In this document: positions 36,847 through 45,434 of the stretch, piece by piece
How positions within the stretch are numbered: position 1 is the first letter of the stretch
Layout: each line of letters opens with the position of its first letter
IMG/VR virus record: IMGVR_UViG_3300010330_000010
Location: 1-57,890 of that record
Source of the DNA: a virus
DNA length: 57,890 bases
Reading direction: 5' to 3' (one strand)
Program-made: the position numbers and the translations under genes
The notes under the pieces: generated by a model
What the model was told of the DNA's origin: nothing
What the model saw: the letters and a program-made list of their open reading frames with translations, nothing else
The model's database searches: none

Positions 36847-37332
36847 GGCGATGTATCCGGCACAGAATCGGCGGACAGCCGCACACTCCGCAGAGTGCTC
36901 CCAGCCGCCGACTTCATAGCCGTCGAGGCAGTCGCCGCCGGTCACGCGCGCCTCGCAGCCGAAAGCATTCGGCCCATCCTGCTTGTTGGCATGTTCGACG
37001 TCCCACCCGTGCGCGACCAGCCGCCCGACGCAACGCTCGGCTTCGGGCAGCAGGCCCTCCGCTATCATCTCGCTCAGCATTGCCTCCAGCCATGCCGGGC
37101 CAGCATCTTCGGCCAGAACATCATCGGGGCCGTAGGCCCTGCCATCGATGATGGCCACGGGGATGCCGTAGCTGCTCGCGCTGTGCTCTGTCGTCAGGGT
37201 AATCTGGCGCCCCTGCGCGCTGAATGTGATATGCACTGCCATCGCCTCCCGCTCGTCGAGATAGCACAGCACGTCGGCGTCCCCCTCTGCGATTGCTGTC
37301 CGCCGGTATGCCTCGCGCTCTGTCTGGGTCAT
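36844..37332 (-). CDS. hypothetical protein
   Basis: 162 residues, MTQTEREAYRRTAIAEGDAD, with strand-rich MAVHITFSAQGRQITLTTEH and GIPVAIIDGRAYGPDDVLAE, and C-terminal cysteines. No family recognised. Confidence 0.6.
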   Translation of the reverse strand: MTQTEREAYRRTAIAEGDADVLCYLDEREAMAVHITFSAQGRQITLTTEHSASSYGIPVAIIDGRAYGPDDVLAEDAGPAWLEAMLSEMIAEGLLPEAERCVGRLVAHGWDVEHANKQDGPNAFGCEARVTGGDCLDGYEVGGWEHSAECAAVRRFCAGYIA

Positions 37333-37383
37333 CTTCCTCGCCCTCCTGTCTCTGTCGCCGTCCGTGCCCGTCTCCAGCGTAGC

Positions 37384-37704
37384 TTAGCGCGGGCGCACCT
37401 TGAGATTCGCGGGATGGAAGTACTCCGCGAGGCCCTGCTCTACCAGGGCGTCGAGCATCGCCTGGGCGGCCTCGGGCGTGGGGATGCCGTCGAACTCCTG
37501 CTCCCACCACTTGTGCTCGGGGTTCCACGTGAAGCCTGCGGCCTTGAGCGCCGCCCGGTGGGGGTAGGTGTCGCCCTCGATGCTCATGCGGTACGGCCAT
37601 TCCGAGCGTGTGCCATCGAGTTCCAGGCGCTGCCCGGCGTGGCGGCCTATTCGTGCGCGAAGCGTGGGCTGAGCCTGCTCGGTTGTCGGGGTCGTCTCGG
37701 CCAT
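37384..37704 (-). CDS. hypothetical protein, first gene after the early promoter
   Basis: 106 residues, MAETTPTTEQAQPTLRARIG, then AALKAAGFTWNPEHKWWEQE and ARPEAAQAMLDALVEQGLA-like helix. 'AGF.W....kWW' resembles a short domain seen in phage and plasmid proteins (DNA-polymerase-associated or DUF-type). ATG at 37704 is chosen because the promoter lies just upstream and GCGAGG precedes it; the longer frame to 37923 would start before the promoter. Confidence 0.6.
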   Translation of the reverse strand: MAETTPTTEQAQPTLRARIGRHAGQRLELDGTRSEWPYRMSIEGDTYPHRAALKAAGFTWNPEHKWWEQEFDGIPTPEAAQAMLDALVEQGLAEYFHPANLKVRPR

Positions 37705-37744
37705 CTTCCTCGCCTCCTGCGTCTCTGTCCCTCGCGTCGAGGGT

Positions 37745-37773
37745 ATTCTATCACGGCGCGCAACCGATGTCAA
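37745..37773 (-). promoter_or_regulatory. consensus early promoter P1
   Basis: TTGACA (37773-37768), 17-nt spacer, TAGAAT (37750-37745), 41 nt upstream of the first small gene. Confidence 0.85.
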
Positions 37774-37844
37774 GGCTTGCGAGCGATTGCCAGGGAATTT
37801 TTTTCGAGGGGGTCGGCAGAGGCGAGCGGGGGAGGGAAAGAGCG

Positions 37845-37874
37845 GAGGCGCCCGCCATAGTGGGCGGACGCCTC
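37845..37874 (-). terminator. hairpin between promoters P2 and P1
   Basis: GAGGCGTCCGCC pairs with GGCGGGCGCCTC (two G-U pairs) around CACTAT, followed by CGCTCTTTCCC. It may end the transcript from P2, giving a short RNA of about 140 nt. Confidence 0.55.
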
Positions 37875-37983
37875 GAATGCTGCTTGCCCTTAGCCATCGC
37901 AGTCGATGGGGCTCAGCCTGCATCCTCGCCTTTCGGCTCAGCGCCGCGATGGCATAGGCAGGGAGGGCACAGCGCCCGGCGGC

Positions 37984-38011
37984 ATTATAGCAGGGCAGGC
38001 GGCCCTGTCAA
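37984..38011 (-). promoter_or_regulatory. consensus early promoter P2
   Basis: TTGACA (38011-38006), 16-nt spacer, TATAAT (37989-37984). It faces the same way as P1 with no convincing gene between them; the 190 nt between hold the hairpin above and smaller stems such as CCATCG-ACTG-CGATGG. Confidence 0.88.
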
Positions 38012-38063
38012 CAGCCAGCCTGCGCCACTCCACGCGCGCGGCACGTGCAGCGGTCGCGGAACG

Positions 38064-38504
38064 TTATCCGCCAGTCATCATTGGATCGTCGCGCGCGACC
38101 ACCTCGGGCACGGGCTCCTGCACCGGATGGATACGCACGGTCTCATAGGCGACCACGGCGCGCAGGATCGCCAGCCAGGTCTCCTCGCAGAACGGGCCGT
38201 CCGGCAGGTCGTTGCCGCGCGTCCACCACTCGCCGGCGCGCGGCTTGCGCGACGATGCCACACAGCCCAAGTAGTCCGGCGTCGCGACGAGCGCGTACTT
38301 GTTCGTCTCGGTGTAGAAGTAGAGCCGCCAGCGGTCGGTGCCCAGCGACTCCGACTGGTTGTGCTGGCTCGGGCCACGCACCAGGTCGTAAGTGAACCGA
38401 TGACCCAGTTGCGCACACCACGTCCTCAACTGCTGCTCCACTGCGGCCAGGTCCGTCTCGGTGTACTTCGGCACTTCGCTGATCGTCGGGTCCTCGGGTG
38501 TCAT
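38064..38504 (-). CDS. hypothetical protein
   Basis: 146 residues, MTPEDPTISEVPKYTETDLA, then RTWCAQLGHRFTYDLVRGPS and WRLYFYTETNKYALVATPDY. Mixed alpha/beta; no family recognised. Start follows GGGAGG. Between the lysis genes and the early promoters. Confidence 0.6.
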   Translation of the reverse strand: MTPEDPTISEVPKYTETDLAAVEQQLRTWCAQLGHRFTYDLVRGPSQHNQSESLGTDRWRLYFYTETNKYALVATPDYLGCVASSRKPRAGEWWTRGNDLPDGPFCEETWLAILRAVVAYETVRIHPVQEPVPEVVARDDPMMTGG

Positions 38505-38534
38505 AACGACACCTCCCGTCGATGATGACCGCGG

Positions 38535-38562
38535 CGCATAACGCGCCAGCGGGTACAGTCAA
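38535..38562 (-). promoter_or_regulatory. possible promoter upstream of 38504
   Basis: TTGACT (38562-38557), 16-nt spacer, TATGCG (38540-38535). Weaker -10 than the other promoters. Confidence 0.5.
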
Positions 38563-38667
38563 CAGCTACGGCATCCCGCTAACCGAAGTTGACGCCCTGC
38601 GGCTGGCACACCAGGGATTCTCTCGTCAGCGCGTATTGGCACTCCCACCATGCAGCCTGTGCCCAAG

Positions 38668-38937
38668 CTATTGGCGCCGTACGGCCTCGCGCGCCACATG
38701 GTACGCGCCGAACGCACTCAGCGCCGCCGCAAGCGCCGCAGGCCAGTTGCCGGTCGTGGCATACGCCGACAGCCCGGCGCCAATCGCAATCAGCACGCGC
38801 TTGACGTTGTTGGGCACAATCGCCAACCCCGGCGCAATGCGCTGCACGAGCGCCACGATCGCGCTCGTGGCCAGGCCGATCAGCGCTGCCTGTCCCGCCG
38901 CGTCCAGCGCGAGCCACCATTCAGTAAACTGTTCCAT
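38668..38937 (-). CDS. holin-like membrane protein
   Basis: 89 residues, MEQFTEWWLALDAAGQAALI, with two to three membrane helices (GLATSAIVALVQRIAPGLAI; NWPAALAAALSAFGAYHVA). Placed right after the tail fibre and an XhlA-like gene, the usual place for holins. It would release the endolysin encoded at 16 kb. Confidence 0.65.
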   Translation of the reverse strand: MEQFTEWWLALDAAGQAALIGLATSAIVALVQRIAPGLAIVPNNVKRVLIAIGAGLSAYATTGNWPAALAAALSAFGAYHVAREAVRRQ

Positions 38938-38950
38938 CTCCGTCGCCCTC

Positions 38951-39193
38951 CTAACTGAAAATGAGCCGCATCACAACCTGCACGATACCCGCCCCCAGGA
39001 CGGCACCGAGTGCCGCCCACGCGCCTATGCGCGCGCGCACCGTCGCCACCTCCATCTCGACTTTCGGTAGAGCGATTTCCAGGCGCGCCAGTCTGCCGTC
39101 GATGTTGCCCAGGTCGTCTTTCAGGGCCGTCATGCGTTCATCGAGCCGCTGGCCCAGCAGACAGCGGCTGCCGTTGGTGTACTCGCCGCTCAT
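38951..39193 (-). CDS. XhlA-like holin-associated protein
   Basis: 80 residues: a coiled-coil N-terminal half (LDERMTALKDDLGNIDGRLA then RLEIALPKVEMEVATVRARI) and one C-terminal membrane helix (GAWAALGAVLGAGIVQVVM). This is the architecture of XhlA and related lysis proteins. GGGAGG precedes the start. Confidence 0.65.
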   Translation of the reverse strand: MSGEYTNGSRCLLGQRLDERMTALKDDLGNIDGRLARLEIALPKVEMEVATVRARIGAWAALGAVLGAGIVQVVMRLIFS

Positions 39194-39213
39194 CGTGTCC
39201 TCCCGGTCGCGAC

Positions 39214-42117
39214 TTAGAGCAGGTCGGCGATGTCTATCTGGTCACTGGCGTTGGCCTTTGTGCCGTCTATCTCGACGCGGTAGGTGGCGACCTCGCTCGT
39301 GCCGTCGGCCATCGTGCGCGTGATTTCGATGGTAATCAACTCGACTGTCTTCGGCACCTCGAACGTGATCTGGCCGCTGGCGTCGGAGGTGAATGCGTTC
39401 TCTTCGGTCAGCACGACGAGATCGTCCGCGCCCAGCGCGGCGGGGTACACGTCAAGCACCTTCAGGGACCAGGCCGCCGCACCGACAGCATCGCCCTGCT
39501 CGTCGGCGCAGTTCATGTAGAGCACATACTTGTCGGGGCTGGAGGGCGACGGGATAGTCTGCGCCGTCAGCGTGATGGTGCCAGTGCTGTTGGCGCTGAC
39601 GGTGATCTCCGTGTTGCTCGCCTTGTAGTTGACGGTGCTGGGCGTGAGGAGGTGGTAGGTGCCGCTGTCGAGGTTGAACGTGACGTTGCCGCTGCTGTCC
39701 GTAGTCTGCGTCGCGATGACGAGGCTTTCGTCGGCGTTCTTGCACGTGACCTTCAGGTCGCTCACAGCATTGCCGCTGCCGTCCTTGTAGGTGCGCGTGA
39801 CGGTGTAACTCCCGCTGCCTGCGCCGCCGGTGACCCACGCGCTGTCGCCACGGTCGCGGATGGCCTCCAAGCTATCGGCGGTTGGGTCGAACGTGCCGCC
39901 AATGTCGGTGGGTGCGGAGGCCGCCTTGCTCGCAAGCGCCTTGATGCCGCCCAGCACGTTGTTATCGCCGCTGCCCGCCCATGCGCCCAGACGCGAGAGG
40001 ATGGTGTCCTGCTTGGCCTCGGTGGCGTCGCCGCCGGAGGTCAACGTGCGTGTCGCGTAACTCCAGATGTCGGCTATCAGGGTCCCGAAGCCCGTGAGGG
40101 TGCGGCTTGCGGCGCCCCAGACAGCAGTCGCAACGTCCGCCGCGCTATGCGAACTGCGCGTGCTGATGGCGGCGTCGATGTAGCCCGAAGGATCCGGGTC
40201 GTCATGGGCATACAGCGGCAGGAGCGCAAACGTGTCGTTCGGGGCAATCTGCCCCAGGCTCTCTACGGTGAGGCGCATGGCGGTGCCGGTCCAGGCGGTA
40301 TCAATGACTACCGTGCGCTGCTTCGCGCCACTTCCCGTCAGCACGAACAGGACGCACCCGTTGTAGTAGTCGTCGGCCTTCTGCGCGAGGTCGGTCTCTA
40401 CCCAGGCGGAGTCCCCGCCGTACCCAAGGTCAGTGATAGTTCCGAGGACCACAAGATCGTCAAGATAGAGCTTTGAAGCACGACTGCTTATCGCAGCGTC
40501 GATGTTGGCCCCGTCAAATGGCGTACTGTCCGACAGGATAGCATCACGCACGTCGTTTGCGGAGTGCGAAGACCGGGAACTGATGGCCGCATCTATGTTC
40601 GCGCCGTCAAATGGGGTGCTGTCAGACAGGATAGCGTCGCGAACGTCATTGGCCGAGTGTGAGGAGCGCGAACTCACAGCGGCGTCTATGTTGGCTCCGT
40701 CGAACGGCGTCGCATCGGACAGTATATCGTCCTGCGTCAGCGCCGGGTCCACAGCGTACCCGGACCACGCGTTGTTGCTACCATTGTCTACCTTGCCGCC
40801 GTCGGAGCCACCGGATGCGCAGAAGGCGAACGTATTCTGGTCCGCACCGCTAACCGTCTCAAACCCGGCTGTGGTGTTGCCTATGCTGGTGCAGTTCAGA
40901 AGCTGGTTGAGGTCTGCGCCCGTCCCGCTCAGGTAGAAGCCCCGCACGGCGGCTCCAGCGCCGACTGCTTTGCAGTGGTCGATGCGGTTGTACTTGCTGG
41001 CTACGTCAACCCCGCTCGTTGAGTGTTCGATGCTCCTGCAGTTCCTGAGCCACGTGGCGTCGCCGTTGATGTCGAAGCCCACAGAGCACTGACAGGCGCA
41101 ACAGCCTTCGACGGTAACGTAGTCCGCCCCGGCCTGCACATCAAGGCCGACGCTCGCGCTGCTCGGATGGAATATCGCGCCGCTGATCTTACACGACGAC
41201 GCGCTGATCGTGAGGCACGCGGACGCCCCACCGCTGTCTATGATTACGCCGGGCTCGCAGAACACAACCACGCTGGCGGTAGAGAGCGTCAGGTTCGATT
41301 CGCTGTAGGTTCCGGGAGCTATGACGATATGCTCTCCGGCGCTTACGGACGAGAGCGCCTTGCCAATCGTGGCGAATGGCACATCGGGAGCGTCGCCGTC
41401 ATTGCTGTCATCGCCGGTAGTGCCGTTGACGTAGTAGGTCGTGAAGAACGGGGCGGTGTCTATCTGCCGCAGTCTGCGCCCGGCGGAGGTGGGCACGTTG
41501 TGCGTCGCGCCGGTAAGCTGCTCGTCCCATACACCGTCCGCTATCTCGCCCACGGCATCGGAGGCCAGCGCGTCGGCATCTATGGCGTCAGTGTCGATGA
41601 CTGCGGCGGTGATGGCTGCGTTGGCAAGGGAGTAGCCGGTCTTGTCATTGTTCGCGGTCAGGGCGTCGGCAGTCTTCACGCCCTCTACCTTGTTCGTGGC
41701 GGGGTCGTAGCCAGCGTCCGCGAAGTCCTTCAGGTCGGTAGCGGACTGCGTGTCACCGCCGATCTGCGTCACGTCGACCTCAAGCACGTCGCTACCAGAC
41801 ACGAGTGCATCGTACACATCGGCGGGCAGGACCATGAACTCGTGCCAGACGGGTAGCGCGCCGCTCACGGCAATGGCGACGACAAGGCTTCCCAGCGTGC
41901 CGGTGTCAGTGGCGTCGAGCGGGCAGCCGTACCAGCCATCCTCGTCGTGAGTGCAGCCGGTGGAGTCGTTCTTCTGAGCAAAGTCGCCACCGTTCTTGCT
42001 CAGGCGCACGTCGGCCTGAGCAATGGTGAGCCCGGTCTCAGGCGTAACTCCGTCCGTGCTATCGACAAACGGGCCGATCTTGCGCGTCGCAGCCGTAGAC
42101 TGCCTGAGAAACTGCAT
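39214..42117 (-). CDS. tail fibre / tailspike-like protein with beta-helix
   Basis: 967 residues. The N-terminus (MQFLRQSTAATRKIGPFVDS) is of the virion-attachment type seen in many tail proteins. Residues about 225-470 look like a right-handed beta-helix (TGDDSNDGDAPDVPFATIGK, EHIVIAPGTYSESNLTLS, then repeats with KISGAIFHPS, YVTVEGC, WLRNCRS). Residues 485-580 hold three copies of a 31-residue repeat with ILSDSTPFDGANIDAAISSR. The C-terminus has Ig- or carboxypeptidase-regulatory-like strands (GNVTFNLDSGTYHLLTPS). It probably binds or degrades a host glycan. Confidence 0.75.
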   Translation of the reverse strand: MQFLRQSTAATRKIGPFVDSTDGVTPETGLTIAQADVRLSKNGGDFAQKNDSTGCTHDEDGWYGCPLDATDTGTLGSLVVAIAVSGALPVWHEFMVLPADVYDALVSGSDVLEVDVTQIGGDTQSATDLKDFADAGYDPATNKVEGVKTADALTANNDKTGYSLANAAITAAVIDTDAIDADALASDAVGEIADGVWDEQLTGATHNVPTSAGRRLRQIDTAPFFTTYYVNGTTGDDSNDGDAPDVPFATIGKALSSVSAGEHIVIAPGTYSESNLTLSTASVVVFCEPGVIIDSGGASACLTISASSCKISGAIFHPSSASVGLDVQAGADYVTVEGCCACQCSVGFDINGDATWLRNCRSIEHSTSGVDVASKYNRIDHCKAVGAGAAVRGFYLSGTGADLNQLLNCTSIGNTTAGFETVSGADQNTFAFCASGGSDGGKVDNGSNNAWSGYAVDPALTQDDILSDATPFDGANIDAAVSSRSSHSANDVRDAILSDSTPFDGANIDAAISSRSSHSANDVRDAILSDSTPFDGANIDAAISSRASKLYLDDLVVLGTITDLGYGGDSAWVETDLAQKADDYYNGCVLFVLTGSGAKQRTVVIDTAWTGTAMRLTVESLGQIAPNDTFALLPLYAHDDPDPSGYIDAAISTRSSHSAADVATAVWGAASRTLTGFGTLIADIWSYATRTLTSGGDATEAKQDTILSRLGAWAGSGDNNVLGGIKALASKAASAPTDIGGTFDPTADSLEAIRDRGDSAWVTGGAGSGSYTVTRTYKDGSGNAVSDLKVTCKNADESLVIATQTTDSSGNVTFNLDSGTYHLLTPSTVNYKASNTEITVSANSTGTITLTAQTIPSPSSPDKYVLYMNCADEQGDAVGAAAWSLKVLDVYPAALGADDLVVLTEENAFTSDASGQITFEVPKTVELITIEITRTMADGTSEVATYRVEIDGTKANASDQIDIADLL
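40495..40725 (-). repeat. tandem 93-nt coding repeats in the tail fibre
   Basis: Three copies of a 31-codon unit, including DGANIDAAISSRSSH. The copies differ at third positions, so the duplication is not very recent. The unit keeps frame, so copy number could vary. Confidence 0.75.
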
Positions 42118-42962
42118 TATGCCGTCCTCCGCCTACGGTAGTAGTAGTCCATCACGGGTATCACGTTGGCCGCCGCCGTCGTCGCCCATGCCCCACCGAA
42201 CAGCCCCTCCGTCCATGCCTGTGGCGCGAGCGGATCGTCCTCCCACGTCGGCGCGGAGTTGACGCTGGAGATGGAGTTGCCATTGCCCGAAAGGTCCTTG
42301 CCGCCCCAGTGCGCTGTGCTAACGGTAGTGCTTGTTGGCCCTGCTAGCGGCCAATACGCGACCACATTGCTATCGAACAAGCGCCATGGCACCCGACGTA
42401 ACCTGTAAATCTCAGGTGGGATTGTCGGTCCCCATTTGCTCTTCGTCAGAAACACATCTGCGAGACTGACTGGAATATCCACGGCGTTCGGCGTCCCCCT
42501 ACTGTTGTGGCCTCCTATGACTATGGGCACTGTCGCATCTGCGGGGTTGTCTGGAGCATTATTGTTGCCGCTGTATGTTGTAGTTTTCTGCACGCCATCG
42601 ACCCAGAACTCTACGTCCGCGTCGCTCGGGAAGTTGGCGATGATGCTAAGATGGTGCCACAACGAATCATCAGTATTGAAGGTGCAACAGCATGACATCT
42701 GTTTATCCGCACCTTCATCGCGACAAAAAAAGCGAATCCTATCCGGTGTAGCAATGCCGTTCTGGTCTTCGTTCAACATCACGACCCAACTGGTGTTGTA
42801 CTCCCCTGCTGGGCCATTTACCCAACCGGCGAGCATCCCGTTCGCGGACGATGCAGTCTTGAACCAGAGGCTCAGTGAAAAGCCTTGGGCCATACTGGAG
42901 CCGAAGTCACCCAGCGTAGTGGTGACCACATAGTCGTCGCTCCCATCGAACGCAATCGCCAT
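42117..42962 (-). CDS. LamG/concanavalin-like lectin tail protein
   Basis: 281 residues, MAIAFDGSDDYVVTTTLGDF, then GFSLSLWFKTASSANGMLAG, LWHHLSIIANFPSDADVEFW and VDGVQKTTTYSG: the 'FdG.ddyv...', 'sl.lWfk', 'WHh...' and 'vDG' motifs of a LamG/laminin-G-like lectin. Likely a carbohydrate-binding receptor protein. The stop overlaps the tail fibre start (TAATG). Confidence 0.8.
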   Translation of the reverse strand: MAIAFDGSDDYVVTTTLGDFGSSMAQGFSLSLWFKTASSANGMLAGWVNGPAGEYNTSWVVMLNEDQNGIATPDRIRFFCRDEGADKQMSCCCTFNTDDSLWHHLSIIANFPSDADVEFWVDGVQKTTTYSGNNNAPDNPADATVPIVIGGHNSRGTPNAVDIPVSLADVFLTKSKWGPTIPPEIYRLRRVPWRLFDSNVVAYWPLAGPTSTTVSTAHWGGKDLSGNGNSISSVNSAPTWEDDPLAPQAWTEGLFGGAWATTAAANVIPVMDYYYRRRRTA

Positions 42963-42971
42963 CCCGCACCT

Positions 42972-43460
42972 CTACGTAGTGGTGTAAGTAATCCAGAAGT
43001 TGCGGACCTCGCACAGTCCAGTGGCGCTGTCGTCCGTTCCACCGTCATCGGCGTCCCGCTGGAAGCGGAACTGCACCCAGTCGCCAGCAGCGGCATTATC
43101 AGCATTCGTGAGCGCAACCGAAGCCACTCCGAGGTAGCCCGCTCCGCCGGGGATGGCATCGACCAGGTCGTTGATCGTGTCGAAGCTGTCGGTGTCAACA
43201 TCGGCGGCATCCCCCTCGCTGACGGCCATGACCGCGACCTCGAAGTTCACGTTGCCGCCGCCGCTCACATCGTCCATCGTGTAGGCGATGTAGGCCACGA
43301 GGTCACCGGCAAAGTTTGCCGGAAGCTGCCCCCATAGCCTGAACTCCTGCACGGTGTCCGGGTCGAACGTGAATGAGGAGACGCCGTTCACGGCCTGCAC
43401 ACCGCAGGGAGAGGCCCCGGCTGGCCCCCCGCGCAATCCTGTCAGCACCGCGGTAGCCAT
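42972..43460 (-). CDS. putative tail-tip or fibre-associated beta protein
   Basis: 162 residues, MATAVLTGLRGGPAGASPCG, beta-rich (FRLWGQLPANFAGDLVAYIA; VQFRFQRDADDGGTDDSAT). Resembles small structural proteins around receptor-binding genes. Function inferred from position. Confidence 0.55.
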   Translation of the reverse strand: MATAVLTGLRGGPAGASPCGVQAVNGVSSFTFDPDTVQEFRLWGQLPANFAGDLVAYIAYTMDDVSGGGNVNFEVAVMAVSEGDAADVDTDSFDTINDLVDAIPGGAGYLGVASVALTNADNAAAGDWVQFRFQRDADDGGTDDSATGLCEVRNFWITYTTT

Positions 43461-43461
43461 G

Positions 43462-43746
43462 TCATCTCATCCTCCGCCGTGCGTCGAGCAGGATGTTGCG
43501 CGCATCGGGGTTCGTCTCGCCTGCAGCCACGATGGCCTCAGCGTCCCTTCGCACCGCCGCAAGCTGCTGGAGCGTGTAGCCCAGCCCGAGCAGCGTGCCG
43601 TCCGGATTCTTGGGCCAGTCCACCGCCTCGGCCTGATGCTCATCGATCCACGTGATTATCTCCTGTGCGGCTGTGTGTGCGTCCACTCTGGCGACTGCGT
43701 ACTGCTGGAACGCAGCCAGTGCCCGCTTGCTGAATGCCCTTGGCAT
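43462..43746 (-). CDS. hypothetical protein
   Basis: 94 residues, MPRAFSKRALAAFQQYAVAR, helical; contains WPKNPDGTLLGLGYTLQQLA. The start follows AGGAG. Between the Arg-rich mini-protein and the fibre genes; no family recognised. Confidence 0.55.
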   Translation of the reverse strand: MPRAFSKRALAAFQQYAVARVDAHTAAQEIITWIDEHQAEAVDWPKNPDGTLLGLGYTLQQLAAVRRDAEAIVAAGETNPDARNILLDARRRMR

Positions 43747-43768
43747 CTGCCATCACTCCTCGCTATGG

Positions 43769-43882
43769 TTAGCGCCGCCGTCCCTTGCCGACCCTCCGCG
43801 TGGGCTTGCATCCGCCGCGCCCTCTGTTTGCTCGCTGCCCACGACCGGACCCGTCTCGCTTCGGCACTCCGCGCTTAGCCAT
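43769..43882 (-). CDS. Arg/Gly-rich mini-protein
   Basis: 37 residues, MAKRGVPKRDGSGRGQRANR, then GRGGCKPTRRVGKGRRR, with about a third Arg or Lys and one Cys. AAGGTGAG precedes the ATG. Protamine-like; could bind DNA or RNA or be a virion component. Confidence 0.6.
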   Translation of the reverse strand: MAKRGVPKRDGSGRGQRANRGRGGCKPTRRVGKGRRR

Positions 43883-43911
43883 CTCGTCTCACCTTCTCGA
43901 ATTGCTTCACG

Positions 43912-44964
43912 TCAGAATACACTACCGAACTCGCGCGTCATCTGCTCACCATAGTGCAGCGCGGTCATCCAGTCAATGTTGCGCGCCTCGGGCGCGTCGA
44001 GGTCGGCCCCTCTGTTAATCGCGCGCACCACACCCGCCACCATCGTCTGGACGCCACGCGTAGGTTCCCAGCCCAGCGCCTCGCGCATGGCGGCGCAGCA
44101 CATGCCGTAGGACCGCCCCTCACCGCGTGACCAGTCGCCCACGACGCGCACCGAGTAGTGCTTGTTGTGCTCCAGCAGGTGCGCGATGTAGAGTGCCAGA
44201 CACGCAATCGTGTAGCCCTCGCCTAGCGGCTGGGCGTTCCAAATGGTATGACGGCGTCTCGCGACGTTGAAAACGCCACCAGCAACGTCCTCCGCTTCGA
44301 GAAACCGAACATGCACCTCCGCGCAATCCTGCACGTCTATGAGCGGCCGGTACGCCTCGCCGCCGGCGTACACGCTGATTTCGCCCCGCGTCACGGCGGA
44401 TTTCACCATCGCGTTCACTACTAAGTCCCACCGCATTCGCGGAGACCATCCGCCGACCGTACCCTGCCGCAGGATGATTGGCGTGAACCCGTCATCTGCC
44501 AGCGAGAGGAGCGCCTGTTCCGCCGCCACTTTGCTCTCGCCATACGCGCTCTGTGGGTTAGTTGGGGCATCTTCCGTCAGGTTCGCCTCATGGCTGGCGC
44601 CGTAGACGCTGGCTGAGGACGCGAACGTCAGCCTGCGCACTCCGGCGGCCTTCGCGGCCTCGGCGATCTGACGCGTCGCCTCATAGTTCAGCGCCCAGTT
44701 GGCGTCTGGATCGAATGCCGCCGTCGGATCATTGCTCAGCCCCGCGAGATGGCATACGGCCTCGATGCCATCGAACACGCCATCAGGCAGGTCGCGAATG
44801 TCCGCCCGTATCAACTGAGCGTCAGGTGCCCATTCCTCCAGCGCCGCGACGCCCGACGGGAACAGGCACTTGTCCACGACGCGCACCGCGTGTCCTGCCT
44901 CGCGCAGCTTGCGCACGAGCCAGATGCCAATGTAGCCACAGCCGCCGGTGACGAGTACGTTCAT
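43912..44964 (-). CDS. NAD-dependent nucleotide-sugar epimerase/dehydratase
   Basis: 350 residues of the extended SDR family. MNVLVTGGCGYIGIWLVRKL is the TGxxGxxG cofactor site. SSASVYGASHEAN gives Ser/Tyr context and SAYGESKVAAEQALL is the YxxxK active site. SPRMRWDLVVNAMVKSA and EAYRPLIDVQDCAEVHVRFL are typical of GalE/RmlB-like enzymes. Last gene of the sugar cassette; start follows GGAAGG. Confidence 0.85.
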   Translation of the reverse strand: MNVLVTGGCGYIGIWLVRKLREAGHAVRVVDKCLFPSGVAALEEWAPDAQLIRADIRDLPDGVFDGIEAVCHLAGLSNDPTAAFDPDANWALNYEATRQIAEAAKAAGVRRLTFASSASVYGASHEANLTEDAPTNPQSAYGESKVAAEQALLSLADDGFTPIILRQGTVGGWSPRMRWDLVVNAMVKSAVTRGEISVYAGGEAYRPLIDVQDCAEVHVRFLEAEDVAGGVFNVARRRHTIWNAQPLGEGYTIACLALYIAHLLEHNKHYSVRVVGDWSRGEGRSYGMCCAAMREALGWEPTRGVQTMVAGVVRAINRGADLDAPEARNIDWMTALHYGEQMTREFGSVF

Positions 44965-45434
44965 CGCGCTTCAACCTTCCAGCAGGCGTCGAACGCGGAT
45001 GCAGGCAGGCGCTCTTCGTCGGGCCTCTCGAATAGCCGCCCGTCGCCACAGTAGGGTTCCGAGGCGACGCTGACCAGCAGCGTGTCCGGCTCCAGCGCCG
45101 TCCAGCCGTGCCACACACCGGGCGGCACGTGCAGGACGGCGGCCTTGCGGTCGGACAGCGTCATGCGGTAGGGACGCGCATCCTGAGCCGGTTCGCCCGG
45201 GTCCGCATCGACGAACTGGAACAGCGCCGCGCCGTGCACGATGCAGAAGTGGTCCCACATCTCCGCGTGCCTGTGCCATGCCCGCACAATGCCCGGCCAG
45301 CGACTGCGCACCATGTACACCTGCCCGAACCGCACGAACTCCCGGTCGTCGCGACGCAGCATCTCAAACAGTTCGCCACGGTCATCCACGTGCGTCGTGG
45401 GCACCGTCATTGTCACCCGTCTCTCATGTGACAT
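44961..45434 (-). CDS. RmlC-like cupin (dTDP-4-dehydrorhamnose 3,5-epimerase-like)
   Basis: 157 residues. HVDDRGELFEMLRRDDREFV, GQVYMVRSRWPGIVRAWHRH, DHFCIVHGAALFQFVDADPG and VLHVPPGVWHGWTALEPDT match RmlC ('D.RG...e', 'p.v.RgwH.h', 'q...v..G', 'iP.G.aHGf..l'). ATG at 45434 follows GGAG by 7 nt; ATG 45410 is an alternative. It overlaps the RmlD-like gene, so both probably act on the same sugar nucleotide. Confidence 0.8.
   Translation of the reverse strand: MSHERRVTMTVPTTHVDDRGELFEMLRRDDREFVRFGQVYMVRSRWPGIVRAWHRHAEMWDHFCIVHGAALFQFVDADPGEPAQDARPYRMTLSDRKAAVLHVPPGVWHGWTALEPDTLLVSVASEPYCGDGRLFERPDEERLPASAFDACWKVEAR

Noticed and set aside
37765-37898. Short frame beginning MAKGKQHSRRPP between P2 and P1
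   Set aside because: No ribosome site, runs through the hairpin and the P1 promoter, and has no protein-like composition.
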